In this document: one piece after another, positions 15,137-22,832 of the stretch | Numbering within the stretch: the first letter of the stretch is position 1 | Layout: every line of letters starts with the position of its first letter | Assembly: GCF_019972295.1 (NCBI RefSeq) | Contig: NZ_BLJA01000001.1 | Location: forward strand, 2,546,158 to 2,610,157 | DNA length: 64,000 nt | DNA from: Geobacter sp. AOG2 | GTDB lineage: Bacteria > Desulfobacterota > Desulfuromonadia > Geobacterales > Pseudopelobacteraceae | Direction: 5' to 3' | Program-made: the position numbers and the translations under genes | Notes under the pieces: model-generated | Told to the model about the DNA's origin: nothing | What the model saw: only the letters and a program-made list of their open reading frames with translations | The model's database searches: none

Positions 15137-15152
15137 ACGTTGACTTTTCTCC

Positions 15153-16034
15153 CTACCCCCGGGCCAAGAGCCGCTTTCCCACCCAATGGCTGGCGAACTG
15201 GTAGGCGATGCGGCCGCTGGCGTCCCCCTTGTGCTGGGACCAGAGGATGGCCGCCTGCCGGGCTTCTTCATCCCAGATCTGTTCGGTCTCCAGTTTGACG
15301 CACAACTTGCCGACCCACTGGCGGACCACCTCCACGTACTGGTCCTGGCTGAAGGGATGGAAGCCCACCCAGAGGCCGAAGCGCCCGGACAGGGAGATCT
15401 TCTCCTCCACCGCCTCGCCGTGGTGGATCTCGTTATTATACAGCATGGCCCCGCGGTTGTCGCTTTCGTACTCGGGCAGCAGATGGCGGCGGTTGGAGGT
15501 GACGTAGATCAGGACATTCTCCGGCGGCGCGTACACCGAACCGTCCAGGGCGCTCTTCAGCATCTTGTAGCTGGACTCCCCGGTCTCGAAGGAGACGTCG
15601 TCGGAAAACACGAGGAAACGGTACGGCTCGTTCTTGATGACGTCGACGATATCGGGCAGGTGCACCAGGTCGTCCTTGTCCACCTGGATCACCCGCAGCC
15701 CCTGGGACGCGTAGCTGTTGAGGATGGCCCGCACCAGGGACGACTTGCCGGTTCCCCGGGTCCCCCACAGCAGGCAGTTGTTAGCCGGCAGCCCGGCCAG
15801 GAACTGGCGGGTGTTCTCCTCCACCATCCGTTTCTGCTCGTCGATGCCCAGAAGATCGTCCAGGGAGATGCTCGCCACCACATCCAGGGGTTCCAGATAA
15901 CCGGCAAAGGAATGGCGGTGCCAGTTGGCGGCGGTTGTGGCGGACCAGTCGATAGCCGGGATAGGCCGTGGCAGGAGCTGTTCCACGGAGGTCAGCACCC
16001 GCTTGAGTTGGGCTGTCAGTTCGGGATCGAGCAT
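15153..16034 (-). CDS. DUF815 AAA-type ATPase
   Basis: The 293-residue product has a DUF815 core: Walker A GTRGTGKSSLV near residue 91, a Walker-B-like FLVFSDDVSF, then VLIYVTSNRRHLLPE, GRFGLWVGFHPFSQDQY and a C-terminal helical lid. Proteins of this family are AAA-like ATPases of unknown cellular role. It heads a minus-strand stretch after the DUF507 pair but is separated from it by a MITE-like element (16071-16287). Confidence 0.9.
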   Translation of the reverse strand: MLDPELTAQLKRVLTSVEQLLPRPIPAIDWSATTAANWHRHSFAGYLEPLDVVASISLDDLLGIDEQKRMVEENTRQFLAGLPANNCLLWGTRGTGKSSLVRAILNSYASQGLRVIQVDKDDLVHLPDIVDVIKNEPYRFLVFSDDVSFETGESSYKMLKSALDGSVYAPPENVLIYVTSNRRHLLPEYESDNRGAMLYNNEIHHGEAVEEKISLSGRFGLWVGFHPFSQDQYVEVVRQWVGKLCVKLETEQIWDEEARQAAILWSQHKGDASGRIAYQFASHWVGKRLLARG

Positions 16035-16070
16035 GCGCTGTGATCTTTCCGTTTCGTGTCGGTCTTAACA

Positions 16071-16287
16071 GGCTGTTGAAAAACTCAGGTTGTTCAAAAA
16101 TAGTCAGATCGTCGCACCCGCAGAAAGCCCTGCGGAGGCGTAGCAGCGCTACGCCGCACAAAAGGGTTTTCGAGGACGGCGGCGTATAATTATGCGTGAG
16201 CAAAATTATCGGTGACGGAGCGATAGCGTAGTCATCCCGTTGAGCGGGACGCCGATAGGCGCTAAGATGGCTGTTTTTCAACAACCT
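16071..16287. mobile_element. MITE-like element copy 1 (modules A+B)
   Basis: Ends are AGGCTGTTGAAAAACTCAGG on the left and TTTTTCAACAACCT on the right, forming terminal inverted repeats. It contains both module B (core GCGTAGCAGCGCTACGCCGC) and module A (core CGATAGCGTAGTCATCCCGT). It fills the gap between DUF815 and DUF507 genes, ending one base from the stop codon of the latter. Confidence 0.8.
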
Positions 16288-16288
16288 C

Positions 16289-16549
16289 TTAAAGATGCCG
16301 CTTGGCCAGCTCTTCCTGGTAAAACTTCTGGTAGAGAAGTTCCCAATCCCGGCTGCCCTGGGCGTGGTTCCTCAATTTGGCGCGCACCGTGGCGTCGATC
16401 TCCTCGACAGCGCCGAAGAAGGCCTCCAGGGATTGCTTGACCCGTGCCAGAGCCCGGCTTTCGTCGGTCACATCGGCCAGGTCGTCGCGCCAGATGCGAT
16501 TGACCACCTCGTGGGCCATGTTGGATATGCGGTCTTCGGAGAGGCTCAT
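16289..16549 (-). CDS. DUF507 family protein (second of pair)
   Basis: An 86-residue soluble protein starting MSLSEDRISNMAHEVVNRIW, with charged helices throughout. It is paralogous to the protein encoded just upstream, and the start codon overlaps that gene's stop (ATGA), so the two are coupled and probably interact. The DUF507 family is widespread in Desulfuromonadota and Aquificota without an assigned role. The stop codon lies two bases from a MITE-like element. Confidence 0.85.
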   Translation of the reverse strand: MSLSEDRISNMAHEVVNRIWRDDLADVTDESRALARVKQSLEAFFGAVEEIDATVRAKLRNHAQGSRDWELLYQKFYQEELAKRHL

Positions 16550-16833
16550 AGTACGATCTTCCGTTCCTTTGCCAGCTTTTCCTTGATCATCCTGAGCATC
16601 TTGCGCCGGTCGATCTCCGCGGCGCCCCGCCCCAGGGCGGCAACGGTCTCGTCCAGCAACCGTTCGGCGTCCCGCTCCAGCAGTTGCTCGCGGTTGAAGT
16701 CATTGTGTATGGCCTTGACGATTCCGGCCACCACGGCGCTCCGCTCCCCCTTGGGCTTGATCAGCCCTTCGGCGTCAAGGTCGCTGTACACCTTTTCGGC
16801 CAGGCGGTGTATCTGGTCGTCCCTCAGTCGCAT
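16546..16833 (-). CDS. DUF507 family protein (first of pair)
   Basis: A 95-residue helical protein beginning MRLRDDQIHRLAEKVYSDLD, with GLIKPKGERSAVVAGIVKAI in the middle and a Lys-rich end. ATG 16833 is used because GGGGGATT precedes it; an in-frame extension to 16872 lies in a GC-rich hairpin. It overlaps the downstream paralogue by four bases. Function unknown for the family. Confidence 0.85.
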   Translation of the reverse strand: MRLRDDQIHRLAEKVYSDLDAEGLIKPKGERSAVVAGIVKAIHNDFNREQLLERDAERLLDETVAALGRGAAEIDRRKMLRMIKEKLAKERKIVL

Positions 16834-16888
16834 AATCCCCCAAAGAGAAAGGCCCGCCTCGCGGCGGGCCATCGGTTCGCGTCGCTAT

Positions 16889-17200
16889 TTATTTCAGAGT
16901 CTTCAGATACCCCAGCAGGGCGTCCATTTCCGCCTTGGGCAGGGTAGCGAAAGAAGGCATGGCGGAGGACGGGTTCTTCTTCCTGGGATTTTCCAACTGG
17001 GCCTTCAGGGCGTTTCCCTTCAGCCTGGCGCCGATCTTGGTCAGTTCCGGGCCGATGGCGCCGCCCCCTTTACCCTTGACCATGTGGCACATGGCGCATT
17101 TCTGTTTAAATACCTGCTCGCCCCTGCTCTCGGCTTGGGCCGCAACCGTAACGAACGCGACGGCGACGAAAGCGACCAGGATGGCAACTGCGCGTCTCAT
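16889..17200 (-). CDS. Small periplasmic c-type cytochrome
   Basis: The 103-residue product has a signal peptide (MRRAVAILVAFVAVAFVTVA, then AQA cleavage) and one haem-binding motif CAMCH about residues 35-39. GPELTKIGARLKG follows, and PSSAMPSFATLPKAEMDALL carries the likely axial Met, so this is a class I monohaem cytochrome c. It would shuttle electrons in the periplasm. ATG 17200 has AAGGAG seven bases upstream; the longer open frame to 17344 lacks one. No redox partner gene is adjacent. Confidence 0.93.
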   Translation of the reverse strand: MRRAVAILVAFVAVAFVTVAAQAESRGEQVFKQKCAMCHMVKGKGGGAIGPELTKIGARLKGNALKAQLENPRKKNPSSAMPSFATLPKAEMDALLGYLKTLK

Positions 17201-17280
17201 GACAAATCTCCTTGGTGATAATTTGGAATGAAGGGGCATTGTACCCAATCCAACTGAAATTGCAATCCCATAAGGAAGCC

Positions 17281-17427
17281 ATGGACACAAATTTACCGAC
17301 AGTATGGTCGGCCTCCTCCGGACCGGCGCGGACAACCTGCTCATGCCGCAAACCCGCCATGACTCCTGATGCAGGTGCCATGGCGGGTTTTTCTGTTGTA
17401 TTATTTATCCCGATTTCTTATAAGTAA
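17281..17427 (+). CDS. Possible small ORF containing a terminator hairpin
   Basis: ATG 17281 has AAGGAAG at 17272-17278 and opens a 48-residue frame (MDTNLPTVWSASSGPARTTC and onward) with no recognisable family. The middle of the frame contains a strong hairpin with a T run (17351-17393). It could be a leader peptide or simply a non-coding leader for the downstream genes. Coding is doubtful. Confidence 0.25.
   Translation: MDTNLPTVWSASSGPARTTCSCRKPAMTPDAGAMAGFSVVLFIPISYK
17351..17393 (+). terminator. Terminator-like hairpin upstream of hemW
   Basis: AACCCGCCATG (17351-17361) pairs with CATGGCGGGTT (17379-17389), followed by TTTCTGTT. No plus-strand gene of normal size ends before it, so it may be an attenuator for the small membrane gene and hemW downstream. 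Confidence 0.6.
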
Positions 17428-17461
17428 ACGGTAAACAATCGGATACTTCAGAGGGGGTTGT

Positions 17462-17578
17462 GTGCCGGACAAAAAATTGTTGATATTTTTAGGGATCATT
17501 GCAGTGGTTCTGCTATCGCTTCTCCCCGCCGCCATCAAGCATTTTGTAGAGCATATAAAAAACCAGAAGAAGAAATGA
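17462..17578 (+). CDS. Small single-pass membrane protein
   Basis: A 38-residue frame starting at GTG 17462 encodes a basic start (PDKK), a single hydrophobic helix (LLIFLGIIAVVLLSLLPAA) and a Lys-rich tail ending NQKKK. A GAGGGGG sequence lies at the right distance upstream. The topology suggests a small inner-membrane protein. It precedes hemW by 51 bases. Confidence 0.55.
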   Translation: MPDKKLLIFLGIIAVVLLSLLPAAIKHFVEHIKNQKKK

Positions 17579-17629
17579 TACCCGCGTTGCCGTCAGTTAC
17601 GAGCCCCCTTACCTCCGCGTAACCTCCTG

Positions 17630-18775
17630 ATGTTCACACGCCTGTACCTCCATATCCCCTTTTGCCGCCGCAAATGCCCGTATTGCGCATTTGTCTCCCA
17701 AGAGTCGGCTTCCGCCGACCTGGACGGCTACGCCGAAACCTTGCTGGCGGAGATGGGCCTTGCCGCCCAGGCCTTCAGAGCGGAGAGACCGCTGGCGTCG
17801 GTCTATTTCGGCGGCGGCACCCCTTCCCTGCTCGATCCGTCCCACATAGCCCGGATCCTGGAGCGGGCCTCCGACCTGTTCGGTCTGGGGCAGGGGGCCG
17901 AGATCACCCTGGAGGCCAATCCGGGCACCGTGGACCAAAAACGGCTGGCGGCCTTCCGCAGCGCCGGGGTCAACCGCCTCTCCCTGGGGGTGCAGTCCTT
18001 CGCGGACCCCATGCTGGCGGCACTGGGACGCATCCACAGCGCGGCGGAGGCCGGGGAGGCCTTTCGGGCCGCCCGCACGGCCGGCTTCGACAACATCGGC
18101 ATCGACCTGATCCATGCCCTGCCGGGCCAAACCCTCCCCCTGTGGCGCACTGAACTGGAACAGGCCCTGGCCCTGGGGCCGGAACACCTCTCCGTCTACG
18201 GGTTGACCGTGGAGGAGGGCACCCCCTTTGCCGCGCGCTACACCGACGATAGCCCGCTCCTGCCCGACGAGGACCTGGCGGCAGCCATGTTCGAGGAGGC
18301 GGACGACCTGTTGACGGCCGCCGGGTACGAACATTACGAGATCGCCAACTATGCCCTGCCCGGCCGCCGTTCGGACCACAACAGCGGCTACTGGCGCCGG
18401 GACGGCTATCTGGGGCTGGGCTGCGGGGCCCACTCCTTCCTGCGGCGGGGGTACGGCGTCCGTTTCGGCAACCCCGCAGACCTGGAGGCCTATGCCGGGG
18501 CAATCGCCCAGGGCCGCCTTCCCCATGGGGAGACGCAGAGCCTCACCCGCCAGGACGCCCTGGCCGAGTTCATGTTCCTGGGCCTGCGCATGGCGGACGG
18601 CATAGAAGAGGAAACGTTCCGGCAGGAATTCGGGGTCGGCCTGGAGGAGACCTTCGGCAGGGAGGTGTCGAAGCTGGCCGCCCTGGGGCTCTTGGAAACG
18701 GACGGCGGCAGGATTCGCCTCACCCGGCGCGGCATGCTCCTCTCCAACCAGGTCTTCGCACGTTTTTTGCCGTGA
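17630..18775 (+). CDS. hemW: HemW-type radical SAM haem chaperone
   Basis: The 381-residue protein begins MFTRLYLHIPFCRRKCPYC, giving the CxxxCxxC cluster motif (C12, C16, C19) that binds a [4Fe-4S] and S-adenosylmethionine. YFGGGTPSLL and LEANPGTVDQKRLAAFRSAG, then NRLSLGVQSF, follow as in HemN/HemW proteins. The short N-terminus and the CxxxCxxC motif without a fourth Cys favour HemW, a haem-delivery protein, over true oxygen-independent coproporphyrinogen oxidase. The start ATG 17630 has a weak upstream site (CTCCTG region). Confidence 0.9.
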   Translation: MFTRLYLHIPFCRRKCPYCAFVSQESASADLDGYAETLLAEMGLAAQAFRAERPLASVYFGGGTPSLLDPSHIARILERASDLFGLGQGAEITLEANPGTVDQKRLAAFRSAGVNRLSLGVQSFADPMLAALGRIHSAAEAGEAFRAARTAGFDNIGIDLIHALPGQTLPLWRTELEQALALGPEHLSVYGLTVEEGTPFAARYTDDSPLLPDEDLAAAMFEEADDLLTAAGYEHYEIANYALPGRRSDHNSGYWRRDGYLGLGCGAHSFLRRGYGVRFGNPADLEAYAGAIAQGRLPHGETQSLTRQDALAEFMFLGLRMADGIEEETFRQEFGVGLEETFGREVSKLAALGLLETDGGRIRLTRRGMLLSNQVFARFLP

Positions 18776-18827
18776 TTTCCCCTTGCCACGATCTGTAAAC
18801 CAACTATAATCCCTACAATGACATCTT

Positions 18828-18956
18828 GGCCACAGAGCCACAAAGGCACAGAGGAAAATCGAAAACCGGTTAACGATTCCTTCCCCCCGCTGGGGGGAGA
18901 AACTATTCAGGTTCAGCCCTTGACGTTCTCCGTGTCTCTGCGGCTCTGTGGCAAAC
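18828..18956. repeat. CACAGAG inverted repeat with C-rich centre
   Basis: The left arm GGCCACAGAGCCACAAAGGC and the right arm TGTCTCTGCGGCTCTGTGGC are inverted copies separated by about 85 bases that hold a CCCCCCGCTGGGGGG palindrome. It fills most of the hemW-nuoE gap (18776-18981); nothing else is seen there. Confidence 0.65.
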
Positions 18957-18981
18957 ATATTTTTCAGGATAATCGACGACC

Positions 18982-19467
18982 ATGATCCCGACACAGCTCA
19001 AACAGGAACTGGAACAGCGCGTGGCCCAAGCCGTCACCCACCGCGAAGCGGCGGTGGATGTGATGAAGGGCTTGCAGCGCCACTACGGCTGGCTGACCGA
19101 CGAGGCCGTGGCCGAGGCCGCCGCCATCCTGGGGCTCTCCACCTTGCAGGTGGAAGAGTTGGCCACCTTCTACGAGATGATCTACCGCCGCCCCGTGGGG
19201 CGGACGGTGGTGCACGTGTGCGACTCCATCTCCTGCTGGGCCATGGGTGGCGAGACACTTCTTCGCCATCTGGAACAACAGTTGGGGATCGCTGCCGGCG
19301 AAACCACCGCCGACAACGCCGTGACCCTGCTCCCCTGCTGCTGCCTGGGCAACTGCGGCAACGGCCCGGCCCTGATGATCGGCGACCGGCTCTTCGGCCC
19401 GGTCTCCCCGGAACAGGCCATGGCCATCATTGCCGAACACCGCACTCCCCCAGCCGTTGACCCGTGA
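18982..19467 (+). CDS. nuoE: NADH-quinone oxidoreductase subunit E (24 kDa)
   Basis: The 161-residue subunit binds a [2Fe-2S] cluster through C80, C85, C121 and C125 (VCDSISC and PCCCLGNC). Together with NuoF and NuoG it would form the NADH-oxidising head. The N-terminal half (REAAVDVMKGLQRHYGWLTD) is the usual helical domain. It is separated from nuoF by a minus-strand chemoreceptor gene of 1.6 kb, an unusual break in the E-F-G order. Confidence 0.93.
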   Translation: MIPTQLKQELEQRVAQAVTHREAAVDVMKGLQRHYGWLTDEAVAEAAAILGLSTLQVEELATFYEMIYRRPVGRTVVHVCDSISCWAMGGETLLRHLEQQLGIAAGETTADNAVTLLPCCCLGNCGNGPALMIGDRLFGPVSPEQAMAIIAEHRTPPAVDP

Positions 19468-19505
19468 CGCCAGGTCCCCGATAAAAGGAATTGCAGACCG
19501 GGTAT

Positions 19506-21137
19506 CTAGGCCAGCTTGAACTGGCCCACCAGACTGCGCAGGTCCTCCCCCAGACGGGAAAGGCTGGATGATGCGGCAGCCGTATCCTGGGAACCTCGGG
19601 AGGCGTCCATGATCACCTCCGAGATTTTGTGGATGTTGCTGGTGATCTCGTTGGTCGTGGCGGTTTGCTCTTCCGCTGCCGTGGCGATCTGGCTTATCTG
19701 CATGGTCACGGCGTTAACCTGCTCCAGGATTTCCTGCAGCGAGACCTCCAACTGGGCCGCTTCCTGAGCGCCCTTCTCCGTGCCGATGACGCCCTCCTCC
19801 ATGGAGACGATGGCGTTTCTGGTCTCCTGCTGGATCGACCGGATCATATCGCCGATCTCCTTGGTGGCCCGCGTGGTGCGTTCAGCCAGGGCCCGCACCT
19901 CGTCGGCCACGACGGCGAACCCCCGCCCCTGTTCGCCGGCCCGGGCCGCCTCGATGGCCGCGTTCAGGGCCAGGAGATTGGTCTGATCGGCAATATCCTC
20001 GATGGTGCTCACGATGGCGCCAATCTGATCGGAACGATCACCCAGGGAGGCAACCGCCTGGGCGTTTTCCTTGGTCCGGGCGCCACGATCGCGGATGCCG
20101 TCAACAGTCTTCCTGACCACATCGAATCCTCTCTGGGTCGTTTCCACCGCACGGGTGGCGCTCTGGGCCGCCATATGGCAATTATTGGCGATATCCAGTC
20201 CCGTTGCCGCCATCTCCTCGCTGGCCGTCGCCACGGTGCTTGCCTGGGCGGCAACCTCCTCAGTGCTGACAGCCATCTGCTCGGCGGTGCCGTTCAGTTC
20301 AAAAGTGGCCGAGGCCAACGTGGAGGTGGTCCCGGCAACCCCTGATATGGTATGGGACAGCTTGTCCATGAACTGGTTCAGCCAATGTGCCGCCTGGGCC
20401 ATCTCGTCCTTGCCCTTGATCTCGACCCGCTTGCTCAGGTCACCCTCACCGGATGCAATATCCCGCAAACGGTCGATCAATTCGTTGAAGGAACTCTGCA
20501 TGACCCGCCAAAACACGAGCAACAGTACATTGACCAGCACGATGGTCAGGACCAGGGTGGCGACGGTCATGGTGAAGGTCTTCACCGTGAAGGCGTCCAG
20601 CGACGCCCGCTCGGCCTTCATATCCTTCTTTATGTCGTTCTGGGTTTCGATGATCCGATCTTTGATCTGGCGCCACTTGGGGGTTTCCTTCTGCACCAGT
20701 AGCTCTATCGCCTCCGATTGTTTGCCGTCCCTGGCCAGGCGGATAACCTCATCCTTGATGGTCTCGCCCTCCTGCCAGAGGGGCGGCAGCTTATCCAGGC
20801 GCTTGGCATAGTCCTTTATCCCGGCGGCGGTTGCGGTGGCCTCCTTGTGCAGCTTGAGAAACTCTTCGGATGCCTTCTTGTAGTTGGCGAAGGCTTTTTC
20901 ATCCGCGGGATTGAGGATCACGTTGCGGATGGCCTGTTCGGTCTGGAGACCCTGGGCCAGCATCTCACCCACCGTGGAGCCGAGGGTCTGGTACTTGTCG
21001 GCGTAGAGTTCGAAACGTTCGTTCGTCCCCCGCATGCCCCGGTAGGAAACCATCATGGCAATCAAAAGGAACACTGTGGAAAGCCCTGCAAAAATCGTGA
21101 ACTTCCAAGCCAGGTTAATACTCCTGAACAACGTCAT
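19506..21137 (-). CDS. Methyl-accepting chemotaxis protein
   Basis: The 543-residue receptor has a first membrane helix at about 11-31, a four-helix-bundle sensor domain (about 32-185), a second helix (about 190-210), HAMP (about 212-265) and a long cytoplasmic coiled coil. The signalling hairpin is [20 protein letters not shown] followed by [13 protein letters not shown]. No C-terminal CheR-binding pentapeptide is present. The 4HB sensor type typically detects small molecules, but no ligand can be deduced. It is inserted, on the opposite strand, between nuoE and nuoF. The upstream region 21138-21413 is AT-rich and likely holds its promoter. Confidence 0.93.
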   Translation of the reverse strand: MTLFRSINLAWKFTIFAGLSTVFLLIAMMVSYRGMRGTNERFELYADKYQTLGSTVGEMLAQGLQTEQAIRNVILNPADEKAFANYKKASEEFLKLHKEATATAAGIKDYAKRLDKLPPLWQEGETIKDEVIRLARDGKQSEAIELLVQKETPKWRQIKDRIIETQNDIKKDMKAERASLDAFTVKTFTMTVATLVLTIVLVNVLLLVFWRVMQSSFNELIDRLRDIASGEGDLSKRVEIKGKDEMAQAAHWLNQFMDKLSHTISGVAGTTSTLASATFELNGTAEQMAVSTEEVAAQASTVATASEEMAATGLDIANNCHMAAQSATRAVETTQRGFDVVRKTVDGIRDRGARTKENAQAVASLGDRSDQIGAIVSTIEDIADQTNLLALNAAIEAARAGEQGRGFAVVADEVRALAERTTRATKEIGDMIRSIQQETRNAIVSMEEGVIGTEKGAQEAAQLEVSLQEILEQVNAVTMQISQIATAAEEQTATTNEITSNIHKISEVIMDASRGSQDTAAASSSLSRLGEDLRSLVGQFKLA

Positions 21138-21413
21138 GAATCACCTCCCAAACCAGGATTTTTATAGCTAAATAGCGCATATAGTATAAATATTTATTAA
21201 TAATTATGCATAAAAATACCTATAAAACAACAATAAATCAATGATGAATATCACATTATACTACGTTATTTAACGTAATAAATGCTATTTTGGGACAATA
21301 TGGGAACAATTGGTTCGAAGTATTTGGAGCAGGCAGAGGGGAGACCTAAAGCTAATTTGGCGTGCCGCGCTTGCCATGCGGGAACTATAGTGGTAATTTA
21401 AAGCACTAAACCA

Positions 21414-22679
21414 ATGGAAACCATCCTCTTTCGCCATAACCGGCCCGACCGGACCGTGACCTTCGACGAATACCTGGCCGCCGGGGGCTTCCAGGCCCTG
21501 AAAAAGGCCCTGTCCGGCATGTCCCCCGACGAGGTGCAGCAGACGGTGATCGACTCGGGCCTGCGGGGACGCGGCGGAGCCGGGTTCCCCACCGGCAAGA
21601 AGTGGTCGTTCGTCCCCCGCAACCTGCCGGGGCCGCGCTACCTCATCTGCAACAGCGATGAAATGGAGCCGGGCACCTACAAGGACCGGGTGCTATTGGA
21701 ACACAACCCGCACCTGCTGGTGGAGGGGATGGCCCTGACCAGCTACGCCCTGGGGGTGGAGCACGCCTTCATCTTCATCCGCCGCGGCTACGAACAGGCC
21801 GCCTCCGATCTGAAAAACGCCATCGCCCAGGCCCACAAGGCCGGTTTTCTGGGCAAGGGCATCTGCGGCAGCGGCTTCAGCCTGGAGTTGGACGTGCACC
21901 TGTCGGCCGGGCGCTACATCTGCGGCGAGGAGACCGCCCTCATGAACGCCCTGGAGGGCGTCCGGGCCAATCCCCGCTCCAAGCCCCCCTTCCCCGCCGT
22001 CAAGGGTCTGTGGGGCCAGCCCACGGTGGTCAACAACGTGGAAACCCTGTCCAACATCCCGGCCATCGTCGCCCACGGCCCGGACTGGTTCAAGGGGCTG
22101 GCCGCCACCCCGGAAGGGGCGGGCACCAAGCTCTTCTGCGTCAGCGGCCATGTGCAGAACCCCATCTGCCTGGAACTGCCCATCGGCACCCCCCTGGGCG
22201 AGATCGTCGACACCCACTGCGGCGGCATGCGCCCCGGCAGCACCTTCAAGGCCTGCATCCCCGGCGGCGCTTCCACCCCGTACTTCACCAGGGAGCACTG
22301 GGCTGTGCCCATGGACTTCGACCCGGTGGCCAAGGCCGGTTCCCGCCTGGGCACCGGCGGGGTCGTGGTCTTCGACCAGACCACCTGCATGGTGGCCGCC
22401 ACCCTCAACCTGACCCGCTTCTATGCCCGCGAATCCTGCGGCTGGTGCACCCCCTGCCGGGAAGGGCTCCCCTTTGTGCAGCACATCCTGGAAAAGATCG
22501 AAGCGGGTCGCGGCGACCTGGCCGACATGGACATCCTGCGGGACCACGTGCACAAGCTGAACTACGCCTTCTGCGCCCTGGCCCCCGGCGCCATGGGCCC
22601 GGTGGAAGGGCTGCTGAGATTGTTCGAGGACGAGGTGCGGGAGCACATCACCGCAGGAAGATGCCCTGTTAAAGGCTAA
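21414..22679 (+). CDS. nuoF: NADH-quinone oxidoreductase subunit F
   Basis: The 421-residue flavoprotein subunit holds FMN and oxidises NADH. LRGRGGAGFPTGKKW is the NADH-binding glycine-rich loop; ICGEETALMNALEG contributes to FMN binding; and the N3 [4Fe-4S] cluster is held by ESCGWCTPCREG plus a later Cys in YAFCALAPG. The start at 21414 lacks a clear Shine-Dalgarno site (the preceding bases are AAACCA), so its translation may be weak or coupled to something upstream. Next to nuoG, with a 150-bp gap of repeats between them. Confidence 0.93.
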   Translation: METILFRHNRPDRTVTFDEYLAAGGFQALKKALSGMSPDEVQQTVIDSGLRGRGGAGFPTGKKWSFVPRNLPGPRYLICNSDEMEPGTYKDRVLLEHNPHLLVEGMALTSYALGVEHAFIFIRRGYEQAASDLKNAIAQAHKAGFLGKGICGSGFSLELDVHLSAGRYICGEETALMNALEGVRANPRSKPPFPAVKGLWGQPTVVNNVETLSNIPAIVAHGPDWFKGLAATPEGAGTKLFCVSGHVQNPICLELPIGTPLGEIVDTHCGGMRPGSTFKACIPGGASTPYFTREHWAVPMDFDPVAKAGSRLGTGGVVVFDQTTCMVAATLNLTRFYARESCGWCTPCREGLPFVQHILEKIEAGRGDLADMDILRDHVHKLNYAFCALAPGAMGPVEGLLRLFEDEVREHITAGRCPVKG

Positions 22680-22687
22680 AAGATAAA

Positions 22688-22809
22688 ATCTGCCACAGAG
22701 ACACGGAGAAAAATCCCTCCCCCCAGCGGGGGGAGGTTAGGAGGGGGGATTAGTTGTATAGGTCTTCGCCTTCCCCCTCCCTGGCCCTCCCCCGCTGGGG
22801 GAGGGAATC
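22688..22809. repeat. CACAGAG arm plus C-rich palindromes between nuoF and nuoG
   Basis: A single CACAGAGACACGGAG arm is followed by CCCCCCAGCGGGGGGAGG and CCCTCCCCCGCTGGGGGAGGG palindromes. These can form strong hairpins in the nuoF-nuoG transcript. Confidence 0.6.
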
Positions 22810-22832
22810 GTTATCAATAAGATTGTGACGCC

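Noticed and set aside
13077-15143. Long plus-strand frame opposite the Slt gene
   Set aside because: It is the antisense shadow of a clear lytic transglycosylase; GC-rich codon bias leaves the opposite frame open.
17609-18994. 461-residue minus-strand frame over hemW
   Set aside because: No ribosome site or domain; it is the shadow of hemW.
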